Below, piece by piece: positions 28,755-37,893 of a DNA stretch of 64,000 bases. A program made the translations under genes and the position numbers. Under the pieces are notes generated by a model that was not told the DNA's origin, did not search any database, and saw nothing but the letters and a program-made list of their open reading frames with translations. Source of the stretch: an uncultured Veillonella sp. (lineage in GTDB: Bacteria > Bacillota > Negativicutes > Veillonellales > Veillonellaceae); contig NZ_URAR01000011.1 of assembly GCF_900545795.1 (NCBI RefSeq), forward strand, positions 1-64,000, in the 5' to 3' direction. How positions within the stretch are numbered: position 1 is the first letter of the stretch; each line of letters starts with the position of its first letter.

Positions 28755-30116
28755 GTGGACGGTGATGTAGGTCTGGAGATACTCATAATTTTATTGTTAA
28801 TTGTGGCCAATGGCTTATTTTCAATGACGGAATTGGCTGTTGTGAATTCTCGTAAAGGCTTATTAGAAGATAGTGCTGAAAAAGGCAGTATAGGGGCTCA
28901 AAGAGCCATTCAATTATCGGAAGATCCGAATCAGATGTTTTCGACGATTCAAATTGGTATTACCTTGATTGGTATCGTTACAGGTTTGTATTCTGGAGCG
29001 GCCTTAAGTGACCCTCTAGCTAAGAGTATTAAGGAATATATTCCTTCCTTAGCTACCTATGCAGATTCCTTTAGCCCTATTATTATCGTTTCATTAACGA
29101 CGTATTTGTCGTTAGTTATCGGTGAATTGGTGCCAAAGCGTTTGGCTTATAATTCACCAGAGCGCATTGCCATTATTATGGCTGTGCCAATGCATTATTT
29201 TGCAGTCATTGCAAAACCTTTAGTGGCTTTACTGAGTGTATCTACTTCTGGTCTATTAAAATTAATGGGCGTAAAAGATAAGGAAGAATCGCCTGTTACA
29301 GAAATGGAAATCAATAAAATGCTCACCCAAGGTGTTGAGCTTGGCGCCTTTGAAAAGGATGAACCTCGCTTAGTCGATAATGTATTTAGATTAGCTGATT
29401 TAAATGCAGGCGATGTTATGACACCGCGGACGCAGTTAAAATGGTTAGATTTAAATACATCTGAAGAAGAAATCAGAGAAACACTTTGTAATTCCACTCA
29501 TTATCGCTTGCCTGTAGGTTTTGATTCCTTAGATGAATTAAAAGGCTTAATTATTGTAGCTGATGTATTTGCCTCTTATATAAAGGATGAGCAAAGCGCG
29601 TCTTTAAAAGCAATTGTAGAAGCTAATATTAAAGAGCCTGTAATGGTTCCTGAATCAATTACTTTGATGAAATTATTGGAGTTATTCCGTACAGAAGGCG
29701 TTCACGAAACAGTGGTGCTTGATGAATATGGCGGATTTAGTGGTTTAGTTACTCTTCATGACATCATGGAAAAACTAGTTGGTTTAATGCCTGCAAGTGA
29801 AGACGAGATGAAGGAAGAGGAAAATCGCATCATCAAACGCAATGATACAACTTGGCTTGTAGATGGGCTTATTAGTATTGACGAGTTTAAAGAATATTTT
29901 TCTATAAATAAAGAATTGCCTGGTGAAGATGAAGATTTATATAAAACGGTAGGTGGCTTCTTTATGTATCTCTTTGGTCGCATTCCAAAAGAGTTAGACC
30001 GCGCTACTTGGGAAGACTATACATTTGAAGTGGTAGATATGGATAATGTGCGCATTGATAAAGTAATGGTCATTCATGAAGTATTGAGCGAAGAAGCTAC
30101 AGAGGAAGAATCTTAA
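28755..30116 (+). CDS. CNNM/CorC-type membrane protein with CBS domains
   Basis: This 453-aa protein has an N-terminal DUF21 membrane region of about four helices (ILIILLLIVANGLFSMTELA), two CBS domains (DVMTPRTQLKWLD and IKEPVMVPESITLMKLLELFR), and a C-terminal CorC/HlyC domain (WLVDGLISIDEFKEYF). The family (YrkA/CNNM, often annotated as hemolysin) is linked to magnesium and cobalt efflux. The start is a GTG ten bases after AGAGGAGAG. It stands alone between terminators. Confidence 0.88.
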   Translation: MDGDVGLEILIILLLIVANGLFSMTELAVVNSRKGLLEDSAEKGSIGAQRAIQLSEDPNQMFSTIQIGITLIGIVTGLYSGAALSDPLAKSIKEYIPSLATYADSFSPIIIVSLTTYLSLVIGELVPKRLAYNSPERIAIIMAVPMHYFAVIAKPLVALLSVSTSGLLKLMGVKDKEESPVTEMEINKMLTQGVELGAFEKDEPRLVDNVFRLADLNAGDVMTPRTQLKWLDLNTSEEEIRETLCNSTHYRLPVGFDSLDELKGLIIVADVFASYIKDEQSASLKAIVEANIKEPVMVPESITLMKLLELFRTEGVHETVVLDEYGGFSGLVTLHDIMEKLVGLMPASEDEMKEEENRIIKRNDTTWLVDGLISIDEFKEYFSINKELPGEDEDLYKTVGGFFMYLFGRIPKELDRATWEDYTFEVVDMDNVRIDKVMVIHEVLSEEATEEES

Positions 30117-30250
30117 TTTACACCTAGTATATGAGCTGAGTATTCTTAAACTTACATAGAGAAAAATAAGCTAAATCATTAGATTTCATTATGTATTTTG
30201 TAATAATAAGATAGTTTGAAAATGATTGTATTGAATAATTATTAAAAAAT

Positions 30251-30280
30251 ATATATTTATATTCTCCAATATAAATATAT
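30251..30280. repeat. AT-rich inverted repeat
   Basis: Thirteen-base arms (ATATATTTATATT and its inverse) surround CTCC. There is no T-run. It lies in the 402-bp gap before the interrupted oxidoreductase. Confidence 0.5.
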
Positions 30281-30290
30281 TTGAAAATAA

Positions 30291-30346
30291 AAAATCCTTG
30301 GAAAAGTTATTGAATAAAAAGATAACTTTTCTGAGGATTTTTTATT
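30291..30346 (+). terminator. Terminator after the CNNM/CorC gene
   Basis: AAAATCCTTGGAAAAGTTAT pairs with its inverse copy through two mismatched central positions, followed by a T-run. Confidence 0.9.
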
Positions 30347-30473
30347 ATATCTATTGAATTAATGTAGTTTTCGCGATAAAATAGATATAGTGGATTATGA
30401 AGAAAGAATTAAAAATATTAATAACGAGTAATATATATTATTGTACATATTGTATAAAACTAAAAGTTAGAAA

Positions 30474-30497
30474 ATTATATTTAATATTAAATATAAT
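30474..30497. promoter_or_regulatory. 24-bp perfect palindrome upstream of the oxidoreductase
   Basis: ATTATATTTAAT followed by its exact inverse forms a 24-bp uninterrupted palindrome ending 21 bp before the start codon. It contains TATAAT-like sequence on both strands. It may be the operator for the nearby MarR-family gene. Confidence 0.45.
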
Positions 30498-30518
30498 CGA
30501 TTTTAGAAAGGTACACTT

Positions 30519-31577
30519 ATGAAAGCACTGCAGTTGGTTATGCAAGGCAAGTTTTTTGATGTAAGAGTACATAATCTACAAATGCCTGCCATAGGAGCTG
30601 ATGAAGTATTAGTTAAAGTTATGTATGCTGGTGTGAATCCAGCTGATTATTTAACTGCTACAGGATTTTTTAATATTGCTAAAAAGCCTACACTTCCTTA
30701 TACCTTAGGTTATGAGTTGTGCGGTAAAGTTGTAGCTAAGGGGCAACTTGTTCACCATATTACTGTTGGTGATATTGTGATTGGCAGCGGTGAAGGTTGC
30801 TTCGCTTCTTATGTGGCGCTGAAAGAAAATCAAATTGCTAAATTGCCTGAATTCTTTACTATGGCGGAAGGTGCTGCCATTCCTATTGCAGCCTTGACAG
30901 CCTATCAAGCATTTAAGGCGTTAGGTATTAAAGGATTAGAAAGCAATACTACGATACACGAGGCGGTAGAAAGTACTATCTTGCCTGCTCATGAGTTGTT
31001 ACAGGCTAGAGAGTCTCTATTTATAGCAGGCGGTACTGGTGCAGTTGGTTTTATGGCCATCGCACTAGCTCATAAGTTAGGGCTTATTACCTATGTAAGT
31101 GGCAATGGTAAAAAGGCAGAGCAAGCTATGGCATTAGGAGCTAAACAAGTCTTTGATTATAAGTCTACATCACTAATCCAATTAAAAGAGTCAGTAACTT
31201 ATGGTCTCGATATGGTTGGTGGCACTATGACGCACAAATTGCAACAGTTAGTAAGGGACCATGGCTCTGTAGTGACTATAAAAGGGATTCCTACCGGTGA
31301 GTTTGCCAAAGCAGAAGGACTAGCTTTTTGGCAGCAACAGCTTTTACAATGAGCATCTATGCCTTATCGGTATTATGCGGCTTGGCGTCATCAGGTATAT
31401 GAATTTATATCGGTTAAACCGGGAAGACAAGACTTAGAATATATGCTAGAGGTCATTCAAGAAATAGGATATAAGCCTTCGATTGATAGTATCTACTCCT
31501 TAGAGGAGGGAGAGAAGGCGTTACGCTATGTCAATGTAGGTGGTTTAAAAGGTAAGGTGCTACTAAAGATACAATAA
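30519..31577 (+). pseudogene. Zinc-independent MDR oxidoreductase with in-frame TGA
   Basis: The reading frame encodes a quinone-oxidoreductase/medium-chain dehydrogenase of 352 codons: the GroES-like part (YAGVNPADYLTATG, LGYELCGKVV), the NAD(P)-binding LFIAGGTGAVGFMAIALAHKLG and a C-terminal YSLEEGEKALRYVNVGGLKGKVLLKI. A TGA at 31350-31352 (codon 278) splits it. The remainder (from 31353) stays in the same frame with full homology. TGA is used as an ordinary stop elsewhere in the window (for example in yaaA), so recoding is unlikely. A recent nonsense mutation or a sequencing error is the best reading. Confidence 0.8.
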
Positions 31578-31803
31578 TGGTAAAGGTACAGTAATTATAA
31601 AGACTTAGTAAATCTAAAGATTGAGTATTTTAAAATAGAGAAAATTTAAAAGTATATCCAAATTAAAGATTGAGTAATATTAAAGGCATAGTTATTTTAG
31701 AGACAGTAATTTTAAGAATTCAGGTAGATACATATAATTTTAAAAGGAGATCAATAGATTTAGAACTTCGCTGGTAAATAATTAAATGAAAAAGGAGATA
31801 TTT

Positions 31804-32412
31804 ATGGAGAGACATTCAAATGTAGGGGAAAATAAAGAGCTTATGGCAGCGTTTGATACATCTATAGATCAATTTAAACCATTAATTGAAACCATCAGTG
31901 TTTTTTCTACTTATATTAATGAATTGAGAAAAGACTTTTTAAAGGAGTCTATTAAAACCTATATAGATTCTGTACCTACTGATAAGGCATCAGGTATATT
32001 AAAGAAACGATTTAATCATTCAGAGATGCAAATTATTAGCTATATAGAAGCTAATGATGATAACACAGCTACTTACCAAGAATTAGTGCAGGCTATGCCA
32101 TTCTCACAGGGCATGCTGTCTCGCTATGTAAAGCGACTATCTACAGAAGGTTTAATTGTTAAGTTCCATAAGAGTAATGATTTAAAATCTATTTTGTTGC
32201 GCACTACTGAGCTAGGCAACTCCTTTGCTTTGATTCACAATGAGCTTCATAAGCTAGAAGATAAGTATTATGAAAATCTATTGGGCTCTCTTCCTTCTGA
32301 AAAAGTACAGCATACCTTAGAAGTACTGGAAATTATTTTAAATAGCAAGAGATTCTTATCTCCAGAAGATAGAGGTAAGCAAAATTCATTAGCTATTCCT
32401 AGCAAGGTATAA
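31804..32412 (+). CDS. MarR-family transcriptional regulator
   Basis: The 202-aa protein has a central winged-helix typical of MarR (HSEMQIISYIEANDDNTATYQELVQAMPFSQGMLSRYVKRLSTEGLIVKF) between helical dimerisation segments. The long N-terminal helix (residues 15-50) is larger than in minimal MarR proteins. The start is the ATG at 31804, after AAGGAGATATTT. It lies between the interrupted oxidoreductase and the RND pump, a common place for a local repressor of drug efflux; this role is inferred from position. Confidence 0.75.
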   Translation: MERHSNVGENKELMAAFDTSIDQFKPLIETISVFSTYINELRKDFLKESIKTYIDSVPTDKASGILKKRFNHSEMQIISYIEANDDNTATYQELVQAMPFSQGMLSRYVKRLSTEGLIVKFHKSNDLKSILLRTTELGNSFALIHNELHKLEDKYYENLLGSLPSEKVQHTLEVLEIILNSKRFLSPEDRGKQNSLAIPSKV

Positions 32413-32466
32413 TGAATTTTTTTGATATGTCATAATAAAATATGAATACGAATATTTAGGCTTCAT

Positions 32467-32513
32467 ACCTAGGTTTCTTTACATAAAAATAAAGGAACCT
32501 AGGTTTATTTATT
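32467..32513 (+). terminator. Terminator after the MarR gene
   Basis: ACCTAGGTTTCTTT and AAAGGAACCTAGGT form a 14-position stem with one mismatch, followed by T-rich sequence. Confidence 0.85.
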
Positions 32514-32680
32514 AATTTTTTATTAGTTAGATATAAAATAAATCTATTAGCAGATTGACAATTTCTGACTCCATACGTACAATTAACTTAATTATTACCA
32601 GTAATATATTATATAATGAATAGGGACATATTATGTATATTAAACGAGATATAATTCTTAGTTGTAAGGAGGTTGTTTTG

Positions 32681-33778
32681 ATGTGGAACAGAGTGAATAG
32701 ATCCTGGAAAGGTAGACTAGGTATACTCAGTGTTTTACTCATTAGTATAGGGTTAGTAGTCGGCGGTTGTGGTAAGGATGAGGAGACTGTGAGTACAGTG
32801 CCTTTAGTTAAGACTATGGTCGTTGGCAAAGATTCTGTAGGTCAGGAAAATTCTTTGGCCGGTACAATTAAGAATCGCTATGAAACGGCTTTATCCTTCC
32901 AAATTGGAGGTCGTGTAGTACAAAAGAATTTTAATATTGGCGATCGCGTGAGCGCTGGTCAAGTCTTAGCTGTTTTAAGTCAAAGTGATACGAGTAGCCA
33001 AGTGCAAAATGCACAAGGTGCATTGGCTGCAGCGCAGTCCCAATATGATTTAGCTGCCACTAATGTAGAGCGTTATCGCACTTTATATTCTCAGGAAGCG
33101 ATTAGCCAATTACAATTAGATCAGATGGAAAATAGCTTTAAAGTAGCTGCCGCACAATTAGCGCAAGCACAGGCTAATGTTCAGATGAGTACGAATCAAC
33201 AAGAGTATACACAGCTAGTAGCGCCAGCTGATGGTATCATTACGGCTAGTTCTGTTGAAGTAGGACAAGTAGTAGGTGCTGGACAAACAGTAGGCTCTAT
33301 TGCCGTAGGCAATGAACCAGAAGCTATTATTGCCATTCCAGAGCAAATGCTAGCTTCGGTCACTACTGGTACAGATGTGAAAGTTTCATTTTGGGCTTTG
33401 CCTAATGAAATTACAAATGGCGTAGTACGAGAAATTTCACCAGTACCAGACCCTACAGCCCGTACTTATACAGTAAAAATTTCCTTGCCTAATCCACCCG
33501 CTCAATTGCAATTAGGTATGACTGCTAATGCTGTATTTGACCAACAAAATGCCACAGGTGTTACTGTGCCATTAACAGCATTAGTGAATACAGACTCCAG
33601 TAACAAGGGCGAAGCTCAAGTATATGTAGTTAAAGACGATACAGTTCATTTAGTAACAGTTAAAATTGGAGCTTTAGGTAAGAACAGTGTTGTTGTTGAA
33701 TCTGGTTTATCTAAAGGTGATAGAGTAGTTACCGCCGGAGCTGATAAACTAGAGGAAGGAGCTAAGGTACGTATATGA
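32681..33778 (+). CDS. RND efflux periplasmic adaptor lipoprotein
   Basis: This is an MFP/HlyD-type adaptor linking an inner-membrane RND pump to an outer-membrane exit. It has an N-terminal signal with lipobox VVGGC (Cys about residue 30), a split lipoyl domain (GGRVVQKNFNIGDRVSAGQVLAVL and APADGIITASSVEVGQVV), a coiled-coil hairpin between them (QVQNAQGALAAAQSQYDLAA...), and a beta-barrel region. The ATG at 32681 follows AAGGAGG. Its stop overlaps the pump start (ATGA). The need for such an adaptor supports a diderm host. Confidence 0.92.
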   Translation: MWNRVNRSWKGRLGILSVLLISIGLVVGGCGKDEETVSTVPLVKTMVVGKDSVGQENSLAGTIKNRYETALSFQIGGRVVQKNFNIGDRVSAGQVLAVLSQSDTSSQVQNAQGALAAAQSQYDLAATNVERYRTLYSQEAISQLQLDQMENSFKVAAAQLAQAQANVQMSTNQQEYTQLVAPADGIITASSVEVGQVVGAGQTVGSIAVGNEPEAIIAIPEQMLASVTTGTDVKVSFWALPNEITNGVVREISPVPDPTARTYTVKISLPNPPAQLQLGMTANAVFDQQNATGVTVPLTALVNTDSSNKGEAQVYVVKDDTVHLVTVKIGALGKNSVVVESGLSKGDRVVTAGADKLEEGAKVRI

Positions 33779-36700
33779 GTCGTTTTAACTTAGCTGACTG
33801 GGCTCTTAGACATAAATCGATTGTTTATTTCTTTATGGCTATTCTATTTGCTATAGGTGCCTTCTCCTTTATTAATATAGGGCGTATGGAAGATCCTAAT
33901 TTTACCATTCGCACCATGGTAGTAGCAGCTACTTGGCCAGGGGCCTCACCAGAACAAATGTCAGAGCAAGTGACTGATAAATTAGAAGAAAAAATTCGCG
34001 ATTTACCAGGCCTTGATTATACAAAGAGTTTTACTGATGGCAATAAAACCGTCATTTATATTAATTTAAAAGAAACCTTACCGGCTGATGAGGTGCGAGC
34101 CGCCTGGACTGAAGTGCGCCATATGGTAGATGATGAATGGCGCAACTTGCCGTCTGGTGTACAAGGGCCTATCATTAATGATCGCTTCGATGATGTGTAT
34201 GGAACTATTTATGCACTCACTGGGGACGAGTATTCCTATGAAGAAAAAAGAGCCTATGCTGAAGATATTAAGCGTATTTTACTGTCTGTTCTCAATGTGA
34301 AGCGCATTGATTTAAAAGGTGTGCAAGAGCAGACTTTATATGTGGAAATAAACAAAGATAAATTAGCTTCTTATCACATTAGCAGCAATACTTTGTTAAA
34401 TGCCATTAAACAGCAAAGTGCTATGGTTCCATCAGGGATGATTGATACGGATACTAATAATGTGTATTTACGTGTTAATGGTCTCTTTGATAGCGTAGAA
34501 GCTGTACGCGATATGCCTTTGCAGATTAATGGACAAACTTTACGCTTAGGTGATATGGCAACGGTGCGCTTAGATTATGAATCGCCACAAAGTCCATTAT
34601 TTTACTATAATGGCAAGTCTGCTATAGGTATTGCCGTTTCCATGGATCCAGGGGCGAATAATATTGAATTTGGCGAGGCCTTAGATGCTAAATTAGCTTC
34701 CTATAAATCTGAATTGCCTTTAGGACTTGAAATTGGTCAAGTATCTAATCAACCTAAAGTAGTGGACGAATCTATTAGTGAATTTACTCGCTCTTTATTT
34801 GAAGCTATTACTATTGTACTCATTGTAAGCTTTATATCCTTAGGGGTGCGCAGTGGTGTTGTTGTAGCTCTTACAATTCCTGTCGTTGTGGCCAGTACCT
34901 TTGTGGGCATGTATGCAGATGGTTTAGAGCTACATAAAGTAAGTTTAGGGGCCTTGATTATTTCCCTGGGCTTATTAGTAGATGATGCTATTATCGTAGT
35001 GGAAATGATGACTTTAAAGATGGAAGAGGGCTTAGATACGCATAGTGCGGCTACCTTTGCATATAAGGCTACGGCCTTCCCTATGCTTAGTGGTACTTTA
35101 ATTACTTGTGCAGGCTTTTTACCAATCTTTTTATCAAAAGGATCCGTAGCTGAATTTACACACACTTTATTTATCGTTGTATCAGTAGCATTACTCTTAT
35201 CTTGGTTTGCCTCTGTATTGGTTAGCCCTGTTCTAGGGAGTAAGCTAATACGAATTAAAGAAAATCATGAAGAGAGTCGGGCTGTACGAGTACAAAGAGC
35301 CTTTTTAAAACGCTTTGAAAAAGTTTTACATTGGGCTCTAGGGCATCGCCGTATTGTGTTGGTGACGACTTTGATTTTATTTATTGTATCTCTTCTTAGC
35401 GTGCCACTAATTAAGGTGGAATTCTTCCCGAATTCAACGCGACCAGAAATTATGCTGTCTGTGCAATTTCCACAAAGCTCTTCCTTGCAATATACTAAGG
35501 AACAAGCTGAGAAATTAGATAATTTACTCAGTGGAGATAAGCGCATAGAACATTATTCTGCTCATATTGGTGAAGGGGCACCGCGCTTTGTGTTGACCTT
35601 AGAGCCAGAGGTGGAGCGCAATAATTTTATGCAGTATGTAATTGTCGCCAATTCTCTAGATGATCGCAATAGTTTATATGAAGAATTACAAACTAAGCTT
35701 AAAGATGAATTTCCTGCTGCTTTAATTAATATGAATTTTATTCAAACTGGGCCACCTTCTAAATATCCTATTATGTTCCGCGTATCAGGTCCTGATATGA
35801 AGGAAGTAAAAAATATTGCCCTTAAGGTAGAAGATGTTTTTAAAACCTATCCAGAAATTACCGATATTTCGCAAGACTGGCCAGATAATACACCGAATGT
35901 ATCTATTCATATAGACCCAGCTAAAGCGCGCATGATGGGCGTTGATAGCTATTCTGTGAGTCTAGACTTACAAAGTAAGATTTCTGGCGTAGCAGCTGGT
36001 GAATATTATGTAGGTAATCAAACCATCCCAATGAAGTTTAAACTTGGTGGCGATGAAAGCCACAATATGAGTGTATTGCAAAATATTCCTGTGCAAACAG
36101 GCTCTGGTGCCTATGTGCCACTCAGCCAAATTGCTACGATTTCTATGGATTCGGAAGATGGAATTATTTGGCATCGCAATATGGCGCCAACCATTACAGT
36201 TCATGGTAATGTACCGCCTACAGTGATGGCCAATAGTTTAGCTAATGATATAGATAAAAAACTAGAAGCTCTACGCTCTGAAATTCCAGCAGGCTATACA
36301 ATTGAAGTAGGTGGCTCCGCAGAACAAAGTAATATTGCTATGGATAATTTAAAAGGTCCTATGCCCATTATGCTCTGCTTGATTATGATAATTCTCATGT
36401 TCCAATTGAAGAAAATATCGCTTATGCTCATGGCCTTACTTACAGCTCCATTAGGACTCATTGGCGTTGTTATTACTATGTTATTAACTAATACACCTAT
36501 GGGCTTTATGGTAGTACTAGGGGTTATTTCTTTAAGTGGTATGATTATCCGTAACTCTATTATCTTAATTGATCAAATAGAATTACATCGAAAAGAAGGA
36601 CAAAGTTTGTATGAAGCTATAGTTAGCTCTACCATTCTTCGCTTTAGACCGATTATGCTGACTGCATTAGCAGCTATTTTAGGCATGGTGCCACTTATGC

Positions 36701-36828
36701 GCAGTGCCTTCTGGTCGCCTATGGCCATTGCCTTTAGTGGTGGTCTTTTAGTGGCTACGATATTAACTTTGGTAGTTTTACCGGTTATGTATGCTGTGTA
36801 TTTTAAAGCACCTAATGAAGATAATTAA
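33775..36828 (+). CDS. RND-family efflux transporter
   Basis: This 1,017-aa proton-driven pump of the AcrB superfamily has twelve predicted membrane helices in two halves and two large periplasmic loops. TM4 carries the proton-relay pair (LGLLVDDAIIVVEMM), and TM10-11 show GFMVVLGVISLSGMIIRNSI. The set has no outer-membrane channel gene beside it. It is translationally coupled to the adaptor. The substrate is unknown; drugs or bile-like compounds are typical. It is not followed by a clear terminator. Confidence 0.95.
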   Translation: MSRFNLADWALRHKSIVYFFMAILFAIGAFSFINIGRMEDPNFTIRTMVVAATWPGASPEQMSEQVTDKLEEKIRDLPGLDYTKSFTDGNKTVIYINLKETLPADEVRAAWTEVRHMVDDEWRNLPSGVQGPIINDRFDDVYGTIYALTGDEYSYEEKRAYAEDIKRILLSVLNVKRIDLKGVQEQTLYVEINKDKLASYHISSNTLLNAIKQQSAMVPSGMIDTDTNNVYLRVNGLFDSVEAVRDMPLQINGQTLRLGDMATVRLDYESPQSPLFYYNGKSAIGIAVSMDPGANNIEFGEALDAKLASYKSELPLGLEIGQVSNQPKVVDESISEFTRSLFEAITIVLIVSFISLGVRSGVVVALTIPVVVASTFVGMYADGLELHKVSLGALIISLGLLVDDAIIVVEMMTLKMEEGLDTHSAATFAYKATAFPMLSGTLITCAGFLPIFLSKGSVAEFTHTLFIVVSVALLLSWFASVLVSPVLGSKLIRIKENHEESRAVRVQRAFLKRFEKVLHWALGHRRIVLVTTLILFIVSLLSVPLIKVEFFPNSTRPEIMLSVQFPQSSSLQYTKEQAEKLDNLLSGDKRIEHYSAHIGEGAPRFVLTLEPEVERNNFMQYVIVANSLDDRNSLYEELQTKLKDEFPAALINMNFIQTGPPSKYPIMFRVSGPDMKEVKNIALKVEDVFKTYPEITDISQDWPDNTPNVSIHIDPAKARMMGVDSYSVSLDLQSKISGVAAGEYYVGNQTIPMKFKLGGDESHNMSVLQNIPVQTGSGAYVPLSQIATISMDSEDGIIWHRNMAPTITVHGNVPPTVMANSLANDIDKKLEALRSEIPAGYTIEVGGSAEQSNIAMDNLKGPMPIMLCLIMIILMFQLKKISLMLMALLTAPLGLIGVVITMLLTNTPMGFMVVLGVISLSGMIIRNSIILIDQIELHRKEGQSLYEAIVSSTILRFRPIMLTALAAILGMVPLMRSAFWSPMAIAFSGGLLVATILTLVVLPVMYAVYFKAPNEDN

Positions 36829-36913
36829 TAAAATACATATTGATTAGTTACTGCTATATATGGTTAAATAATAACAGAAGATAAGACTAACAATTAGAAA
36901 GGGAGCTATTAGG

Positions 36914-37231
36914 ATGACTAATGTAGCGTACTATGCTATCCATTATGGGGTAGATGAAAAGGGATATATTGCTTTTAATAAGGAAACAAAGGATGTAGAG
37001 GTAGTCTTGCCTGCTGAAGAATGGCAGCAAAAAGTATGGTCTTATTTACATACAGACCAACAAATAGAAAAGGCTACAGGTCTTGATACATATGAAACAA
37101 TTACTATTGCACCTTTAGAGTCCTTAGAGAATCTAAAATTAGCCCTTACCTTGATGTGGGAACGCACTGATGTGCAAGTTGACTGGAGTCGACCTGTAGA
37201 ATTAGATGGGCAATTGATTTTCCCTGAATAA
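36914..37231 (+). CDS. Hypothetical protein, 105 aa
   Basis: This is an unrecognised soluble acidic protein starting MTNVAYYAIHYGVDEKGYIA, with a conserved-looking YHTDQQ and a C-terminal ELDGQLIFPE. A GGGAGC ribosome site precedes the ATG. It follows the RND pump by 85 bp on the same strand and may be cotranscribed. Its own likely terminator (at 39.03 kb) has been separated from it by the lnu(C) element. Confidence 0.6.
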   Translation: MTNVAYYAIHYGVDEKGYIAFNKETKDVEVVLPAEEWQQKVWSYLHTDQQIEKATGLDTYETITIAPLESLENLKLALTLMWERTDVQVDWSRPVELDGQLIFPE

Positions 37232-37234
37232 GTT

Positions 37235-37243
37235 TTATACACA
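37235..37243 (+). promoter_or_regulatory. DnaA box left of the transposon
   Basis: TTATACACA is a perfect DnaA-box match in the 3' flank of the hypothetical gene. With the element removed, it would be about 120 bp from the cluster at 39.09 kb. Confidence 0.6.
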
Positions 37244-37335
37244 ATGTGTAAGTTTTATAGCTTTGCCTTAATAAGTGAATAGATTATAAAATAAGGCTAT
37301 GTCACAACAAACAGTTGATAAATAGCCATTTTTAT

Positions 37336-37357
37336 AGGGGAGTATCAGAACTCCCCT
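37336..37357 (-). terminator. Hairpin after lnu(C)
   Basis: AGGGGAGT and ACTCCCCT form an eight-pair stem just after the lnu(C) stop. The following tract is only weakly T-rich. Confidence 0.5.
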
Positions 37358-37375
37358 ACAAACTGTTATTTGCAG

Positions 37376-37870
37376 TTATCTATACTCATTTGGAATTTCG
37401 ATATGAAGTGTCTCACACAATAACTTCACATCATGTGCATCATTTTCATCAAACTCGTATCCCAGATGGAACATTACTTGACTATATGGTTCAATACAGG
37501 AAACCTCTATTTCCTCAATTCTTCCTTTACCCGAAAAAGTTTCTACCGGAAAACAATCCCCATCATAAAGAATTTCACCTTCGTCCGTATATTCAAAACA
37601 ATGCAAATCAATAATTCTGTTTTTCAAATCTTCCCATACAGTATGGTTCAATGTTGTATATTCCATCTTAATCTCATAAAAGCCATTAGCTTTCATTATT
37701 TCTATAAAGTTCTGATAATCGTTCTTTTCTACAAAAATGTCAATATCATTATGGGCTCTTGACTGATATCCAAGAAGAGCATCTACACCCCAGCCACCAT
37801 CAAGAAAGACTTTAATCTCCGCATCTATTGCAAATTGAAGAATCTGTTTTACATCTGTTATATTGACCAT
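37376..37870 (-). CDS. lnu(C): Lincosamide nucleotidyltransferase Lnu(C)
   Basis: Lnu enzymes adenylylate lincomycin and clindamycin and so inactivate them. The 164-aa length from the ATG at 37870 equals the known Lnu(C) size. The nucleotidyltransferase core FLDGGWGVDALLGYQSRAHNDIDI shows the G-W and paired Asp (D-x-D) metal ligands. GGAGATGATAAG precedes this ATG; the longer frame overlaps the transposase end. It lies immediately downstream of the transposase, in the element bounded by terminal repeats. Assignment to Lnu(C) rather than another Lnu is from length, motifs and context. Confidence 0.9.
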   Translation of the reverse strand: MVNITDVKQILQFAIDAEIKVFLDGGWGVDALLGYQSRAHNDIDIFVEKNDYQNFIEIMKANGFYEIKMEYTTLNHTVWEDLKNRIIDLHCFEYTDEGEILYDGDCFPVETFSGKGRIEEIEVSCIEPYSQVMFHLGYEFDENDAHDVKLLCETLHIEIPNEYR

Positions 37871-37893
37871 CTTATCATCTCCACAAATTCTAA

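Noticed and set aside
31350..31352. Selenocysteine or recoded TGA in the oxidoreductase
   Set aside because: TGA ends other genes here, there is no SECIS-like hairpin I can see, and the position is not a known Sec site in the family.
35265..36204. Minus-strand ORFs inside the RND pump
   Set aside because: They are shadow frames of the pump with no ribosome sites.
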